Numbered from the stretch's first letter, positions 28,501 through 35,311 are shown. The stretch: 64,000 nt of DNA from Macrosoma leucophasiata (GCA_036365455.1 JAWQUS010000025.1:26758001-26822000), one strand, 5' to 3'. Made by a program: numbers and translations. The notes: generated by a model not told the origin, from the letters alone.

Positions 28501-28734
28501 TTGTTGGATACTGTATCTATGTTTGTAAATGTTGTCTAAACTTATTTAGGCTGAGAGCCCTTTGCTCTCGCCAATTGCTCAGTGAATTAGACTAGTGCCG
28601 GCTAGAGACGACTTGCGTACATGAGCCATTCAATAAAAAAGTAGAGCAGCATTACCTTGCGCATGCGCCGCGGAGAGTGCGGAGAGTGCGGCAAGGGCCG
28701 CGGCGAGCGCGAGCGCCGCGCGCAGGGGCGCCAT
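1372..28734 (-). CDS. Large cadherin, N-terminal part (seven coding exons, continues past window start)
   Basis: Joined exons 28656-28734, 5614-5703, 5155-5354, 4527-4724, 3143-3370, 2021-2212 and 1372-1560 keep one reading frame (phases 1,1,0,0,0,0) and give 392 residues. Residues 1-26 form a signal peptide (MAPLRAALAL then an Ala/Leu core). EC1 follows, with Cys33 and Cys115 placed like the disulphide of PCDH15/Cad99C-type first domains, and LDRE at 98-101. The linker DVNDNAP at 135-141 leads into EC2, with LDYE at 208-211. The linker DADDQNP at 242-248 leads into EC3, with a VDQD motif in exon 6. EC4 begins in exon 7 after a poly-glycine stretch. These motifs are calcium-binding signatures of cadherin ectodomains, so the product should act in cell-cell adhesion at the plasma membrane. 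The transmembrane and cytoplasmic parts lie outside the window. The exact insect family (Cad88C, Cad89D or Cad99C type) was not decided. Confidence 0.88.
1591..1903. mobile_element. MITE family B copy (GC-rich foldback ends) in cadherin intron
   Basis: The ends are inverted repeats built on GCAACACGGGCCACCGGC, with a second inverted block on CGGAGGGGAGTAGCCAT. The interior is AT-rich. A second copy of similar size lies at 26471-26802 in the opposite internal orientation, and a minimal copy at 40160-40214. No ORF is convincing, so this is a non-autonomous element of unknown superfamily. Confidence 0.75.
2021..2212 (-). CDS. Cadherin exon 6: EC3
   Basis: Acceptor TTCGCAG lies before 2212 and donor GTCGGT follows 2021; the exon has 64 codons in phase 0. 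It encodes GTVLETSPGPISAVDQDVGI, then DKDTGVLRVTQNLLD and ends LVVK. This matches the A-to-F strand region of an EC domain. No tandem array is attached to it. Confidence 0.85.
2393..3142. repeat. Tandem array 2: cadherin exon 5 end and donor
   Basis: Ten donor-containing units have their exon ends at 2427, 2481, 2553, 2636, 2718, 2801, 2892, 2975, 3058 and 3141 (the last is the functional one). The basic unit is 83 bp, and smaller steps reflect gain or loss of a GCGGGCGGT nonamer. The three copies nearest the exon keep its sequence (CACCGTCCGGCAC on plus), whereas most distal copies read CGGCGTGGGGCAC. Confidence 0.95.
3143..3370 (-). CDS. Cadherin exon 5: rest of EC2, EC2-EC3 linker
   Basis: Acceptor TTGCAG lies before 3370 and donor GTGAGT follows 3143; the exon has 76 codons in phase 0. 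It encodes EYIGFANELDSTLVVKKPLD, then AQDQGSPP and the DADDQNPRF linker, ending DGAQE. These are textbook cadherin motifs. The exon end and donor are repeated downstream in the array at 2393-3142. Confidence 0.88.
3640..4526. repeat. Tandem array 3: cadherin exon 4 end and donor, 98 bp unit
   Basis: Nine unit starts are spaced exactly 98 bp from 3726 to 4510. A variant partial copy (GGGCCGGG in place of GGTCCGGG) lies at the distal end. The unit contains the last ~81 bases of exon 4 and a 17-base spacer that begins GTCAGT and ends CGCAG. On the minus strand the array has no stop codon in any frame. The apparent 400-residue ORFs there are therefore repeat artefacts and not genes. Confidence 0.96.
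4527..4724 (-). CDS. Cadherin exon 4: EC1-EC2 linker and first half of EC2
   Basis: Acceptor TTGCAG lies before 4724 and donor GTCAGT follows 4527; the exon has 66 codons in phase 0. It encodes SFVIPVSVRVWDVNDNAPAW, with the DVNDN calcium linker, then an SEL motif and a DPDQPG loop, ending LPGPHS. The last ~80 bases of the exon and its donor are repeated about nine more times downstream (3640-4526). Confidence 0.87.
4931..5095 (-). pseudogene. Degraded partial copy of cadherin exon 3 with a 66 bp palindrome
   Basis: The minus strand carries blocks matching exon 3 in order: a GATGGCGACATAA block, GGCATCGCGG..ACC, CGCTGCTTCGC and TTCGAGCGTCTATG. Indels and a frame break have destroyed the reading frame. 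Positions 4941-5006 form a perfect palindrome of two 33-base arms centred on CCCGGG. One arm corresponds to exon 3 sequence, so the copy includes an inverted duplication of itself. Confidence 0.8.
5155..5354 (-). CDS. Cadherin exon 3: rest of EC1
   Basis: Acceptor TCCCAG lies before 5354 and donor GTAAGT follows 5155. The exon is 200 nt and encodes TLSVNGNPSEDDGDITLRIQ, the LDRE motif, and the second EC1 cysteine in NVRCDRRHTTDP. A degraded, partly palindromic copy of this exon lies about 60 bases downstream in the next intron (4931-5095). Confidence 0.88.
5614..5703 (-). CDS. Cadherin exon 2: start of EC1
   Basis: The exon is bounded by acceptor GCGCAG before 5703 and donor GTAAGT after 5614. 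It encodes AIQDSRCYLMNGG and then an AVESFFISEDTPVGSVIG segment. The SED motif is the first calcium-binding glutamate motif of EC1, and the cysteine is the first of the EC1 pair. It enters and leaves in phase 1. Confidence 0.85.
6058..6195 (-). mobile_element. LINE 3'-end fragment (VRDLA-terminated RT family)
   Basis: The stretch CACGCCAAGTCCCTTACAGG, with GATATTCTGATCTTGACA and CTACATTCATCATTCT further on, is the reverse complement of the C-terminal coding end seen in readable form at 37441-37733. Related fragments lie at 28975-29095 (-) and 33870-33945 (+). Confidence 0.65.
7665..7791. mobile_element. MITE family A copy
   Basis: It shares its interior (TTGCTAATCTCTCCTTTGTC, GACAATGCAACTGACAAAGA) and right end (TTTATGAATAAGGGGGT) with copies at 34611-34758 and 62896-63045, plus a left-end fragment at 53323-53372. 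The left inverted repeat of this copy is decayed. Confidence 0.75.
9008..9073 (-). CDS. Candidate cadherin cassette exon (hypothetical)
   Basis: This is a GC-rich island of 66 bases in AT-rich intron. On the minus strand it sits between TACAG and GTGAGTG. Read in phase 1 it is fully open (22 codons, NKTQPPSARPALAIALAIRS in the middle) and leaves in phase 1, so it could be inserted between exons 1 and 2 without breaking the frame. The acceptor lacks a good pyrimidine tract. It could equally be unrelated GC-rich DNA. There is no homology that I recognise. Confidence 0.22.
9284..9973 (+). mobile_element. Non-autonomous Helitron-like element
   Basis: It starts with TC (TCTTAATATATATAAATCTC) after an A and ends CTAG before a T. 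A short hairpin (GCCAC..GCAACGCGTGGC) lies just upstream of the end. These are the canonical Helitron features: no terminal inverted repeats, no target duplication and insertion between A and T. A related 5' fragment lies at 36350-36515. No Rep/helicase ORF is present. Confidence 0.65.
10348..10560 (+). mobile_element. Dispersed family S (GTGGCAAACAAGC) copy
   Basis: This is one of about ten copies of a ~270 bp non-coding element in the window. It starts GTGGCAAACAAGCATGCAG and ends near CACTGGAGCTCTACCACC. It shows GATGTTAAGTGATGACTGCA, AATGCAGATGCGTTACCAC and AACACTACCATTTAGC blocks in fixed order. It has no ORF, and whether it is a SINE or MITE cannot be decided from sequence alone. This copy is diverged and has an internal deletion. 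Confidence 0.7.
10835..11162. repeat. Possible MITE-like repeat with ACGTTACG blocks
   Basis: It begins TTAGGGGGAAGGGG and ends TACTTGAACGCTCCCTTAT, with several ACGTTA/TTACGT blocks arranged as loose inverted repeats. It has no ORF. I recognise the pattern as repeat-like but could not find a second copy in this window. Confidence 0.35.
11375..11505 (-). mobile_element. RTE LINE 3'-end fragment
   Basis: GTCCTGGTCCGCTCTCATCC, AGCGATTGCCCGCAATCTTC and the GTCGTCGGTCCAGTTCCTGG block match the 3' coding end of the RTE element at 63190-63330, with mismatches. It is a 5'-truncated relic. Confidence 0.7.
12576..12649 (-). tRNA. tRNA-like sequence (possible tRNA or tRNA-derived SINE head)
   Basis: The minus strand folds as a cloverleaf. 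A perfect 7 bp acceptor stem (ACTTCAG/CTGAAGT) is followed by a D arm GCTC..GAGC. The anticodon arm CTGGA/CCCAG has one mismatch and the loop CTAGATT. The T arm is GCGAG-TTCGAGT-CTCGC. The loop would give anticodon AGA, but there is no long serine-type variable arm. Related flanking sequence occurs at 24185-24245 without the tRNA body, which favours a repeat-borne or pseudo-tRNA. Confidence 0.4.
12798..12836. repeat. Short perfect hairpin
   Basis: The arms CAATAGATGTGAAG and CTTCACATCTATTG are perfect complements (14 bp) separated by an 11-base loop. It is probably a remnant of a foldback element. Confidence 0.6.
13856..14297 (-). repeat. BEL/Pao 3' LTR
   Basis: Plus-strand ends are TGTAGCGGCG and GGTAACA. 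It pairs with the LTR at 19988-20429 with no difference that I could see by eye, and is preceded by TTTAC. Confidence 0.95.
14298..14309 (-). other. Polypurine tract of BEL/Pao element
   Basis: The minus strand reads GGCTGGGGGAAA immediately before the 3' LTR. This is the expected site and composition for the plus-strand primer. Confidence 0.75.
14488..19830 (-). CDS. BEL/Pao gag-pol polyprotein, intact
   Basis: A single 1780-residue ORF reads from ATG at 19830 to TAG at 14488. In order it shows a Gag region of DUF1759 type (about 137-300); CCHC/CC-type knuckles (Cys385-x2-Cys388 and Cys404-x2-Cys407); an aspartic protease with LLDSASQSNF at 522-531; and a Pao-type reverse transcriptase with YTDD at 933-936. 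An RNase H-like region carries FADAS near 1107 and DSK near 1183. An H2C2 zinc site near 1420-1452 precedes the integrase, with Asp1485, Asp1551 (SDHGTNF) and a Glu near 1603 as the DDE triad. No frameshift or stop interrupts it, so it is probably functional. Confidence 0.96.
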   Translation of the reverse strand: MTSKKTEKNQDEGSLYGDAMESESNIKLIMLQSKRNALFSRIQEIYDRAKVVHVSVENKDKFLNSIETINDLRSEFIETLDQYNNALLISNPKAIPNYHAYSSAEDLFCYIKRTASQFNNNTAVNSNNSSTPSRRPILPPIELISFDGDIKKWPLFYASFKSTVDDNNSLTNDEKLYYLIGKLSPKVQSTFADISPCGDNYHIILNSLTDRYKDTRCIASSYIDQIFNTKLTGPASAANYEYFIDKIVTAVNALVNLKIDNLADFMLFHISIKKLDTGTIHAFENSLVNNELPKFSDLSSFIRKQHKVFMHSSTFHNNSRVTGTAVSAKPHRKPSAPQLQTYITSTVPVKCLCDNNIHDHYYKCPQFHSLSSSARFKYIKENNSCINCLSNKHKVFNCNSNSSCRTCNRRHHSLLHFNSKPVSSLRHSSRSPRRHSNSSPPPSPSRPVVLTSEQHAPTPHTRITDNAADALLCAAAVNTARTQCHDRLLVPNECASPSIVLLATAQVILYDSLGNKHVMRCLLDSASQSNFITEDCCKRLGITNYLNSSFMVRGIGGSEKPIKGCINIKIHSRFNSTISYTLSTLVIDNITDNLPTVPVDTSMMSHLNAIALADESYNIPGPIDILIGATLFPHLLLPGKVISKHSPAVINTVLGYVIVGSIPALPNYNPHTTLCCTSVDQSMDKLFKRFCELEEVSSLPAKNKDDLQCEDFFRTTTVRDESGRYIVALPFNDNLGKLGDSYTVAKKRFLCLENKLQSSPSLRIAYDDVMREYLDKQYLFPVTGIDYMSQPNYYIPHHGVIRNDKATTKLRVVLDASCKSSTGVSLNNLMHAGPNLQGDIFSIILNFRLFAVALSADCRQMYLQIGIREPDRCFQRILYRFNPLHALQVYEFARVCFGIKASPYLALRVIQQLVLDEGHRYPAAVDIVSKSLYTDDIVFSIMNEPQAIEASQQLIHLFRAGGFDLVKWISNSQSVLHTIPASHRSLSDIEFDKSVQQKILGLHWDQSSDSFYFKVNAPSEHCTKRTILSTIARLWDIIGFAAPVILHAKLLVKELWTLKCDWDDSPPDNIVATWNKFCAELPALNEIRIPRHLGVLDDCVVTLVGFADASERAYGGVVYMHITTPEATSVQLVCAKSKVSPLKVLTVARLELCAALLLSKLLRLVFDNYNNRYKIDNIYAFSDSKVVLCWINASPHRWQTFVANRVTKIIDNVPSSSFYHISGVENPADCLSRGLSPAKLINHPLWFHGPPWMSSHPSDWPINNINNIYLNEIPEQKLNIHITTTNSNESLLYSLSQRTSSYSKLLRIIVYIYRFAKILPRTGNTAVSSSDIKFAEIKLIRVLQNIYFAEDIVKINNNDLCSSTLLKLKPFLDENGLIRVGGRLSNSLENYEYKHPYVMPRNDHIIDLLIDMYHKKYLHAGPELLMSLLRQNYWILAARSVIRQRINKCNTCFRSRPHTTFPIMADLPSQRVNQMVKAFSHTGCDYAGPLYYTPYRARGVKSRKAWLCIFSCLTTRAIHIEIATDMSTVAFLAAFKRFLSRRGPVQCMYSDHGTNFIGARSYLRDLYKFLDEFRSNLETELAENRIKWKLIPPSSPHFGGCWESMVKVVKTHLFKVIGQQILSYEELLTVLTQIEALINSRPLTALSSDPSEPSALTPAHFLNTAPLFSLPAPVVEPTSQNLLQRHTLLDQMVQSFWKRWRMQYLHQLQSRSKWTTHAVPIKVGTVVVLILDNLPPFSWPLGVVEDVHPSKDGSTRVVTLRTSKGSFVRPVVKLCPLPSQ
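19965..19982 (-). other. tRNA primer-binding site of BEL/Pao element
   Basis: Five bases inside the 5' LTR the minus strand reads TGGTCCATTTCGAGCCCG. This complements an 18-base tRNA 3' end finishing in CCA. I did not identify which tRNA. Confidence 0.7.
19988..20429 (-). promoter_or_regulatory. BEL/Pao 5' LTR
   Basis: This is the second 442 bp LTR, bordering the primer-binding site on its inner side and the TTTAC duplication (20430-20434) on its outer side. It should carry the element's promoter and, lying in sense with the cadherin gene, could act as an alternative promoter. Confidence 0.93.
22441..22693 (+). mobile_element. Helitron-like element, second family
   Basis: It ends GGGTCAGCTAG before T. 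Its body (GACCGATTTGGC, GAAGTCCAGGGATGGTTTAA, CATTCTGAGGTAATACGAAG) is shared with the minus-strand element at 35050-35311. A 5' fragment of the same family (CAATTAATTGCTGTTTGTTA) lies at 42947-43040. The 5' end is approximate. Confidence 0.6.
24174..24262. repeat. Inverted repeat with 25 bp arms
   Basis: A left arm from 24174, starting AGTGAACTTAAGAAATTAAA, is perfectly complementary over 25 bases to a right arm ending at 24262. The ~40-base loop contains CATCCTGCCCGAAGTCAA, which resembles the flank of the tRNA-like sequence at 12576-12649. Confidence 0.75.
25910..26265 (+). mobile_element. Family S fragments (two adjoining partial copies)
   Basis: TAGCCTATAAACATCTACAT and GATGCGTTGCCACTCCTGAG occur at 25935-26000. 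GATGACTGCAGCCTATTGAC, GTGTTGCCACCCCTGA and GAACACTACCATTA follow at 26121-26265. Both are diverged and incomplete. Confidence 0.55.
26471..26802. mobile_element. MITE family B copy
   Basis: The right end CCGGTGGCCCGTGTTGTTCT and left block GACCGGAGGGGAGTAGGCAT mirror the element at 1591-1903. Interior blocks (ATAGCGTTTATTACCGATGC) are present in inverted orientation relative to that copy. Confidence 0.75.
27032..27260 (+). mobile_element. Family S copy
   Basis: It starts GTGGCAAACAAGCATGCAGT and keeps all consensus blocks through CTGGAGCTCTATA. A minus-orientation copy follows at 27296-27578, giving a head-to-head pair, and a third fragment lies at 27742-27860. Confidence 0.75.
27296..27578 (-). 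mobile_element. Family S copy, inverted
   Basis: The reverse complement of the family is readable: GGTAATGTTTAGCATTATCG, CAACGCATCTGCATTTTGAC and ATGCTTGTTTGACAC. It is diverged from the copy beside it, so the two are separate insertions and not a recent duplication. Confidence 0.7.
28274..28503. mobile_element. MITE family C copy (long foldback)
   Basis: The outer ends CAAGAAATATTGC and TGCATATTTCTTG are inverted, as are the inner blocks GTAGAGCGTTATCTC and GAGATAACGCTCTAC. The whole ~230 bp can fold on itself. A second copy lies at 55391-55631. Confidence 0.75.
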
Positions 28735-28784
28735 GCTGCCGCTACCGGGCCACCCGCATGCCGCCACTCGTTCTCCTTCACCAC
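28656..28784 (-). CDS. Cadherin signal-peptide exon (coding 28656-28734)
   Basis: On the minus strand an acceptor (TTGCAG just before 28784) opens an exon with about 50 bases of 5' leader. ATG follows at 28734, then 26 codons of a classic signal peptide ending AHAQ, and a donor GTAATG after 28656. The exon leaves in phase 1, exactly what the next coding exon at 5703 needs (G + CG gives Ala, then IQDSRC). The match of secretion signal, strand and phase is the reason for joining two exons about 23 kb apart. The leader begins at an acceptor, so at least one further upstream non-coding exon is expected. Confidence 0.8.
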
Positions 28785-28974
28785 CTGCAACACAACTTGT
28801 GTCATATTTTGCTTGTGTCACTACTCATGCTATTTATTTTGTGTGTGTTTGTAGCGCAAAGTGTTTCTATTAGGCACATTGAAGAGAAGACTTGATTATG
28901 TAGAGTGGAACATGCTCAAGAGTGACTATTTGGGACGCTATATGTTTAAACGGCGATTTATTTTAAGTATGTAT

Positions 28975-29095
28975 GTATCTTCACGCCAGGTCCCTAACGG
29001 GGTAGGCAGAGAGTGTAGAGCGCCAGACATCCCGGTTCTGACAAACCTGTCGTGCCTCGTCTACCTTCATCATTCTCTTCATACATGCACGCCGA
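28975..29095 (-). mobile_element. LINE 3'-end fragment
   Basis: CACGCCAGGTCCCTAACGGG, ATCCCGGTTCTGACAAACCT and CTACCTTCATCATTCTC are the reverse complement of the coding end readable at 37600-37733. Confidence 0.65.
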
Positions 29096-31019
29096 TTCCT
29101 AAGACTTTTGACCCCACCATTCTATGTATGACTGTATGACTTGGTGGTTGAGTATCTAACTATGTAATCTCTAGCTGTTGTCATTCGTAGGTCAATGCAA
29201 TTAGTAATCAACCATGGAGCATTCGTTATGGTCCTGAAACCTCAAGGTATAATTTCTTTTCTTCCCTTTTCTTTAATATATGACTCAAAGACTTCCGAGT
29301 GAATAGATCTATGCCTGACTGAAAATTCATGATGATTTTGGACAAAAAGTGAAGGAATTGTAAAGGTCCAATGGATATATTTATTCAATGGAGATAAGTG
29401 AACTGTAGCCAAAGTACGTAAGTAGTAGATCAGATGACCTATGTGATATACCTATTGCTGGAATGTAAGGTGTCAATTTGCACCTACCAAATAATGAACG
29501 ATATCTCAAAAGAACTGACGTAACACCTTAGGTCAATTTCATATTTTACAAAAAATTGTACGTGATTTATAAATTACTGAAAGGCGTTGCTTGTTTAAAA
29601 TACTTAAATAACAATAATTGCCATATATAAACACAAACTCATGAGATTAACCAGGTGATAGGCATCAAGGCGTCACAGTGATAATGGACGAGGAGACATC
29701 TCGGTCTAGTTGTGACTAAAGCGAACGAGAGAGTTAGATATAGACCGATAGTGCTAACTGGCGTCAATTATGTGAGCGGCAGATACACATCTATTGTTTT
29801 TTCCAACGACATGCTAGAAAGCTGGTTTCAATTAATATTTTGAAGATCAAACAAAACTAGATATATCTAGTAAATAATAACAGAAAGCCTAGTCGATGCA
29901 GTATCTATAGCAAATTGAAGCTGATGTCTCTGATCAAGTTTTACAAGTCAACTTAAGTCCCACAGGACCTCCCGTATAACATTATCGTCCGGTTTTATTA
30001 GAGCGTGGTGGCTAAAATTACATCACCACGGTCTACCACCTACCAGAGAGAACCTGAAAGCTGAAAAGGGACCAATACGTCAGATTTAGCATAATCATTT
30101 TAGTTCAATACACGCGAGATAAATCCGAAAACTACTATATTAATTTAAACATATTTCAATTAGATAATTGGTTAGCCATTTGCACAAAATTTAGGTGCAG
30201 GCAGACGCATCAGGAAATGAAACATTTGATAAAGGAATGGATTAAGTCAATTCGTATTATCCGGGAAGGAACCAAACATAAATTATTAAGTATATCACAG
30301 GATAATATCATTTAGGAAAATGTACAATTTTCCAAATATGTAATTCCGGGACACGCTTTTTGACAGTTAACGGATAAAACCCTTTAGTAGATAAACTTAT
30401 CCATCCTTCAGTTTTTATTTTACAATACCACACCTTGCATATAAAGTGATCCGCAGGAAGAAAGCTATTTGTAACCGCCAATTATTTTAATTGTTAGAAA
30501 ACAATGCGATTTCCTTTCCGTATTTCTCAAGTGCGCTTCTTAATATATTTTGTGAGGTTCGTCAAAGTCGAGCGACTTGCTGCCCACAGTTTAACCATTT
30601 TGATTTATTACAATGCCTCGTCAAGATAATTGTAACTCATTAAATACATAATAACATAGAGAGTCGGGATTCTGATAGAAACATGAGATATAACTATTGT
30701 ATATGTCAGAATTCGCGAATTTGTGAAGTAGGATAGCGATTAAACTAGCTACTTAAATAATTTGTAAACCTTAGATAAATTTCGTTTGGCTTAGTTACTA
30801 CTATTAGAGTCGAGAGTTTTCGAGACGATTGATCGCAACTAGGATCTTGAGAATGCGCGACCAAATTTTCTCATGCATCAAGGCTGTTATCAGGGCTCCA
30901 CTATTCTCTGTGTTTCTTTGACATAATTGATAGGTCCTGATACTACCACAGACAGGGGCCACTAGTAATAATATACCTTTTAAATAACTAACTACAGACT
31001 TAAAAATAAATAAGAATTA

Positions 31020-31215
31020 TTTAGAAGATAGTCCTATATCTCTCGTTTTATTGGGATGTATCCAATTTCTGGAAGTTTTCCAGTACCTCGGGCTTTGGTA
31101 ATGAGCCCGGAACAACAGGTTTGCCGCGTCTATTATGTATGAGCCACGATATCGGTGAGTCGAAGGTCTTTAACATGTATGCTTGCCTGCACGCATTTAT
31201 CTCTTCTCGTTGCCT
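31020..31215 (+). mobile_element. SINE body fragment
   Basis: TTCTGGAAGTTTTCCAGTAC, TTGGTAATGAGCCCGGA and GTATGCTTGCCTGCACGCAT match the body of the complete SINE at 35511-35815. The tRNA head is missing. Confidence 0.6.
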
Positions 31216-33869
31216 GTGTTTTACTTACTATTCACAAGATGACAAAACATGAAAAAGTTTCATGGCAAACAAGATGCCAAACAAACAATGTGTCTCCAAC
31301 GTAATCGAGATTATGCATCACATTATACGTGACGCCGAAGAGGCTAAGCCCGGCCGGGTGTAGAAAGCGGAAAGAATATCAAAATCGCTGCCAGCGATCA
31401 CCCGCTAATTTCGCTTTCTTTACATTTACATGTAGACCCAAGTTTGCGTAAATATCCTATACGAAATATATGAATGCAAAATGGAAACTGTGTCTGGGTG
31501 CACACACTCTATCTGGAGGACAATGCACACACCAGACCAAGGGTCAGTTGCGGTTTTATTCGAAAGCTGATGAAATGCGATAGTGCTTTACTGGTCCCGT
31601 TTACACTCCAACGTCGATTCATTCTGTATAAAAGCTTTATAGGAAAAAAGTAAACAAGCAGTTAAAACGACTGATTGATAAGAATTTACAGTAAGATGCT
31701 TATAAGTAGATAAATTTAGATGTTTCAATTGCCTCATTGCCAGAAATGAAGGATCCTGAGTAAGATAGATTATACTATCCGAAAGTAGTTGGCGTTGTGC
31801 AACGATTTTTAATCGGCAGATAGATTACAGTTGTGCCTCTTTATACGAACTAGTAACGTCTTCGGTTGATCTCAAAAGAAGCAACTACAGTACCACATAA
31901 CAATCGGCCTCAATAACTAGAGCATGTAAACAGTAAATAAATCCATGTAATAAGAATCCTCAACGAATGTTACGGTCACTAACGAGAATCATGAATATCC
32001 AATGTGTTTTGGTACGCGCCTGTTGAGTAATTATGATTGTCGGCAACCAACTCAACGTAAATACGAGTTATTAATTAAGTAAATAATAATTCTATGTTAG
32101 TTATATTGTTTCGAACTTAAGTGATCAGAGTGCGTCGGGACGGGTGTCGAAACGCCACTCAATAAGGAGCGACTGTCATCCCTCTTTGTGGTTTAGTGAG
32201 GAAGCGAGCGGTGTGACTAGTGGTCCGAACTCGATTATCTCGCGCTCGCTACGGTTATATTGCAGCGCCGCCTACCAGAACTTGCCGACCTTGCCGTCTG
32301 CCATATCAGAAGGTGGTTCGGTTCAGGCAGTCAATTACAGTACTTGCTCTTTAACTACTACCGCTGACATGGATTTCAACCATCCACGCATCATCATGGT
32401 GATCGCAAATCAACAATGATTTAATGCATAACACGACCATTAATGTGTTAGTGTACATTGATCGGCTTCTAAATTGTCTAAGAATATAAACAATAGGTTG
32501 GGCAGATTAAGCGTTACTAACTTCACATTGCTTTTTTTGTAATGGAGACAAATCGTTTAACAATTATTATTGTTTAGCAAAAAGTAATGAACAGAAAATG
32601 AGTTTTTCACCCTATAGTCACAAGCGGTAATAAAACTAAGCAAATAATAAAGTTAGGGCTTGTAGAGATAAGGCGTGTAGAGTTTGCAACTTGATTCCCC
32701 GTGATTATCTAATAACTTTTTAACAGTGCAACCATATTATTATGGTCTCATCTTGGGAACATTTTACATGAAAATTACTTTTGTTGGAAAAAAAATACAA
32801 TATTTAAATACAAGTCAAAAGCAGTCCGACTTGAAAACTTTTTTTTCGAGCAGCTGTGCTACAAACGTGACAAGTTGGAAACTTATTTTTGGGATAAAAA
32901 TAAACTTGCTTAACAAATATACAACAAAATGTAACAATATGTAACAAAAAAGATCCTGTGTGGTTTTTGGCAAAGTCAAACTATAATTTTAAACATGTGG
33001 GAAATCATATGGGAAACAATTTCCTGCATCTGTGACGGTTTGGACGGCAGTTGAAAGTCGATCTCCTTTAATTTTCATTTCAAAATTGATTAATTATTAG
33101 CAAAAAAAGGATTTTTCAAAATGTTCATACATTGGGCCCATACATAATTTAGAAACAAAAACTGCACATTCCAAAAAGTCTCCGCATCGAGACTTGAGAT
33201 TCAATACAAATGGATTTCTCTACATCCTTTTGACAGGCTTAAAAAATGTAAGCTTTGGAGCGTTCAAAGCAGTTCTTTGTAGAGAAAGATACCTATTCTA
33301 AAATATAAACACGGTAAGATCGTACAGTGTGCAGTGCTTTCCCCAGTTTAAGCCTAAATGGAATTGTTCTTCCATTTTTGTTATGTGCGCAAGTGACAAT
33401 GACATATTCTTCATATCTTAGTTTACGACTTCCCCGAAAATTATCATTAAAAATATTATTTTGCGAAAATTTCAAAGCAGAGTTATAAAATTCGATTGTA
33501 ATTTATGTAATGGTTACTACGCAGTTAACATATTCATCATCATTTAATATTCTTTTAGGAACAGACAAAAGGTTAAAGAACACATCCGATGTCAATAACC
33601 GGTGATCAGACAGAGCAGCAATGATTATTACCTGGCGAACGAGCTCAACCATTATTTCCGCTTAAATAAAACTTGAGTACCTACTGGCAGAACATTATAC
33701 AAATGGTATTGGAAATCAAAAATAAAAAGCTGCTCTCTGAAAAATTAAATTTATGTGCAAATGTTGAACGTCAATTTACGAAACATTATTTGATCCCAAG
33801 TTTGTTGGATGCGCGAAGAATAAAATTTATAAAATTCATATAGGTAGGTAGATAAAAACTATAGAAGGC

Positions 33870-33945
33870 AATCAGGACCGGGATATCTGGCGCTCCACAA
33901 TCTCTACCTACCCCGTTAAGGACCTGGTTTGAAGATACATACATA
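33870..33945 (+). mobile_element. LINE 3'-end fragment
   Basis: CAGGACCGGGATATCTGGCG and CTACCCCGTTAAGGACCTGG match the C-terminal coding end of the LINE at 37441-37733. Confidence 0.6.
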
Positions 33946-34319
33946 CAACTACTAGGCCTAAGGTCGCGGGATCGATGCCCGGGCCGAAGAATTAATAAAA
34001 CGTATTGAAATAAAGAAGAAAATCTCTAAAAAATAATGAAAACCAACACAAGCAGAGGGGTGCTTAGAAGACCATAGGTGCAAAGTCCGAAACGTTTAAT
34101 ATGGAAAGTAACTATACAGAGGCAAATAAGTTATGAAACTGATGGACTTTCTAACTACAGTCATATAAAATTTGAAATCATAAATGTATTGTATAGCCCC
34201 GTAAATTCTATCAAAAAGGCGAAACAACTTAAGCCCTCAGAGGTGACAAAGCATTTGCATTTTGACCCCTTTTCACTCGCTTTGACATCCACGTGAACTG
34301 AGCCGATGATACTATTTTT

Positions 34320-34438
34320 GGATTAACTCGAGCGCGTCAGATTAAAACAAGGGAGATACCTATACGGTAGAGGTATATCTAGAAAGTATACTACTACCCC
34401 ATTGGTACCTCCATCTCTGACGCACTCGAGTAAATCCA
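34320..34438. mobile_element. Short MITE family D element
   Basis: Imperfect inverted ends are GGATTAACTCGAGCGCGTCA and its counterpart TGACGCACTCGAGTAAATCC. The element is about 119 bp with no ORF. Confidence 0.6.
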
Positions 34439-34610
34439 ATCTCCCCTACTTTCAACCAGGCGAGAGCGAGATGGTTTTCCTTTGTCACCTGAATAAGTCG
34501 AACATGCGTCATGTTCTTGAGAGGGTGAACATTTTTACAGCGTTGCTTGGGTCTTGCTAATGCTAACTTATTTTAGAATATGTCCAAACAATGAATATGA
34601 AAACATTAAA

Positions 34611-34758
34611 ACCCCCTTAATCATAAACGTATTTTAGCTAAAGTGTTGCTTATCTCTCCTTTGTCTTTTTTTATCCTGCACATTTGACAATGCAACTGAC
34701 AAGGACAAAGCATTCTATAGCTAAAACGTATCTAATGTACTTTTATGAATAAGGGGGT
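34611..34758. mobile_element. MITE family A, most complete copy
   Basis: Terminal inverted repeats ACCCCCTTAATCATAAACGT and TTTATGAATAAGGGGGT flank a ~110 bp non-coding interior that is nearly identical to the copy at 7665-7791. Confidence 0.8.
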
Positions 34759-35049
34759 AAGTATTTTAAAAATTTAAAATATTATTTATCTTATATATTA
34801 ATAACACCTGTTCGGACAAAACATTTGCGGATTAATTGTCACCTAAGCCTAAAGGTTTTGTGGTATAATTATACTTACATTCACCAAATCTTAAAAAAAA
34901 AATGTTAGTTAAAAAGACGTTGTCCTAGAAGACGGTGCCTACACAGCAACGCAGCCGTGACGACCCTCACCAGTCCCGATCACCTCCTGCGCACTCATGC
35001 AAGCCTAGTGTGTCACTCCACTCCCACCTTTGTATCGCATTCAATATAA

Positions 35050-35311
35050 TAAACTATCTGACCCGGCAAACTTCGTATTGCCTCAGAATGAAAATATGAC
35101 ATGTGTGAAAGGTTTGATAGATACGGACTATTTGTATGGGAAAATAAAATGGTGGTTTTTACTATTTCCCTTCAATTTCTTCATATTTTCTTACCTCTTA
35201 AACATTCCCTGGACTTCCAAAAATCATTCAAAATCAATATTAGCCAAATCGGTCCAGCCATTCACGCGTGATGCCGTGACCAAGGAAAACGGGTTCCATT
35301 TTTATATAATA
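35050..35311 (-). mobile_element. Helitron-like element, decayed 3' end
   Basis: Read on minus, the body matches the element at 22441-22693 block by block and ends GGGTCAGATAG, so the canonical CTAG has changed to ATAG. A second Helitron-like element (35312-35502) abuts its 5' side. Confidence 0.55.

Larger units (their letters stand above)
20435..28655. other. Cadherin intron 1, 5' part: AT-rich with scattered repeats
   Basis: Contents: a Helitron-like element (22441-22693), an inverted repeat (24174-24262), family S copies (25910-26265, 27032-27260, 27296-27578, 27742-27860), a MITE B copy (26471-26802) and a MITE C copy (28274-28503). A CACC/GGTGG microsatellite beside GC-rich DNA lies at 23950-24035. 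Open frames at 21638-22079 and 22939-23154 resemble nothing I recognise and lack coding-like composition. Confidence 0.55.
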
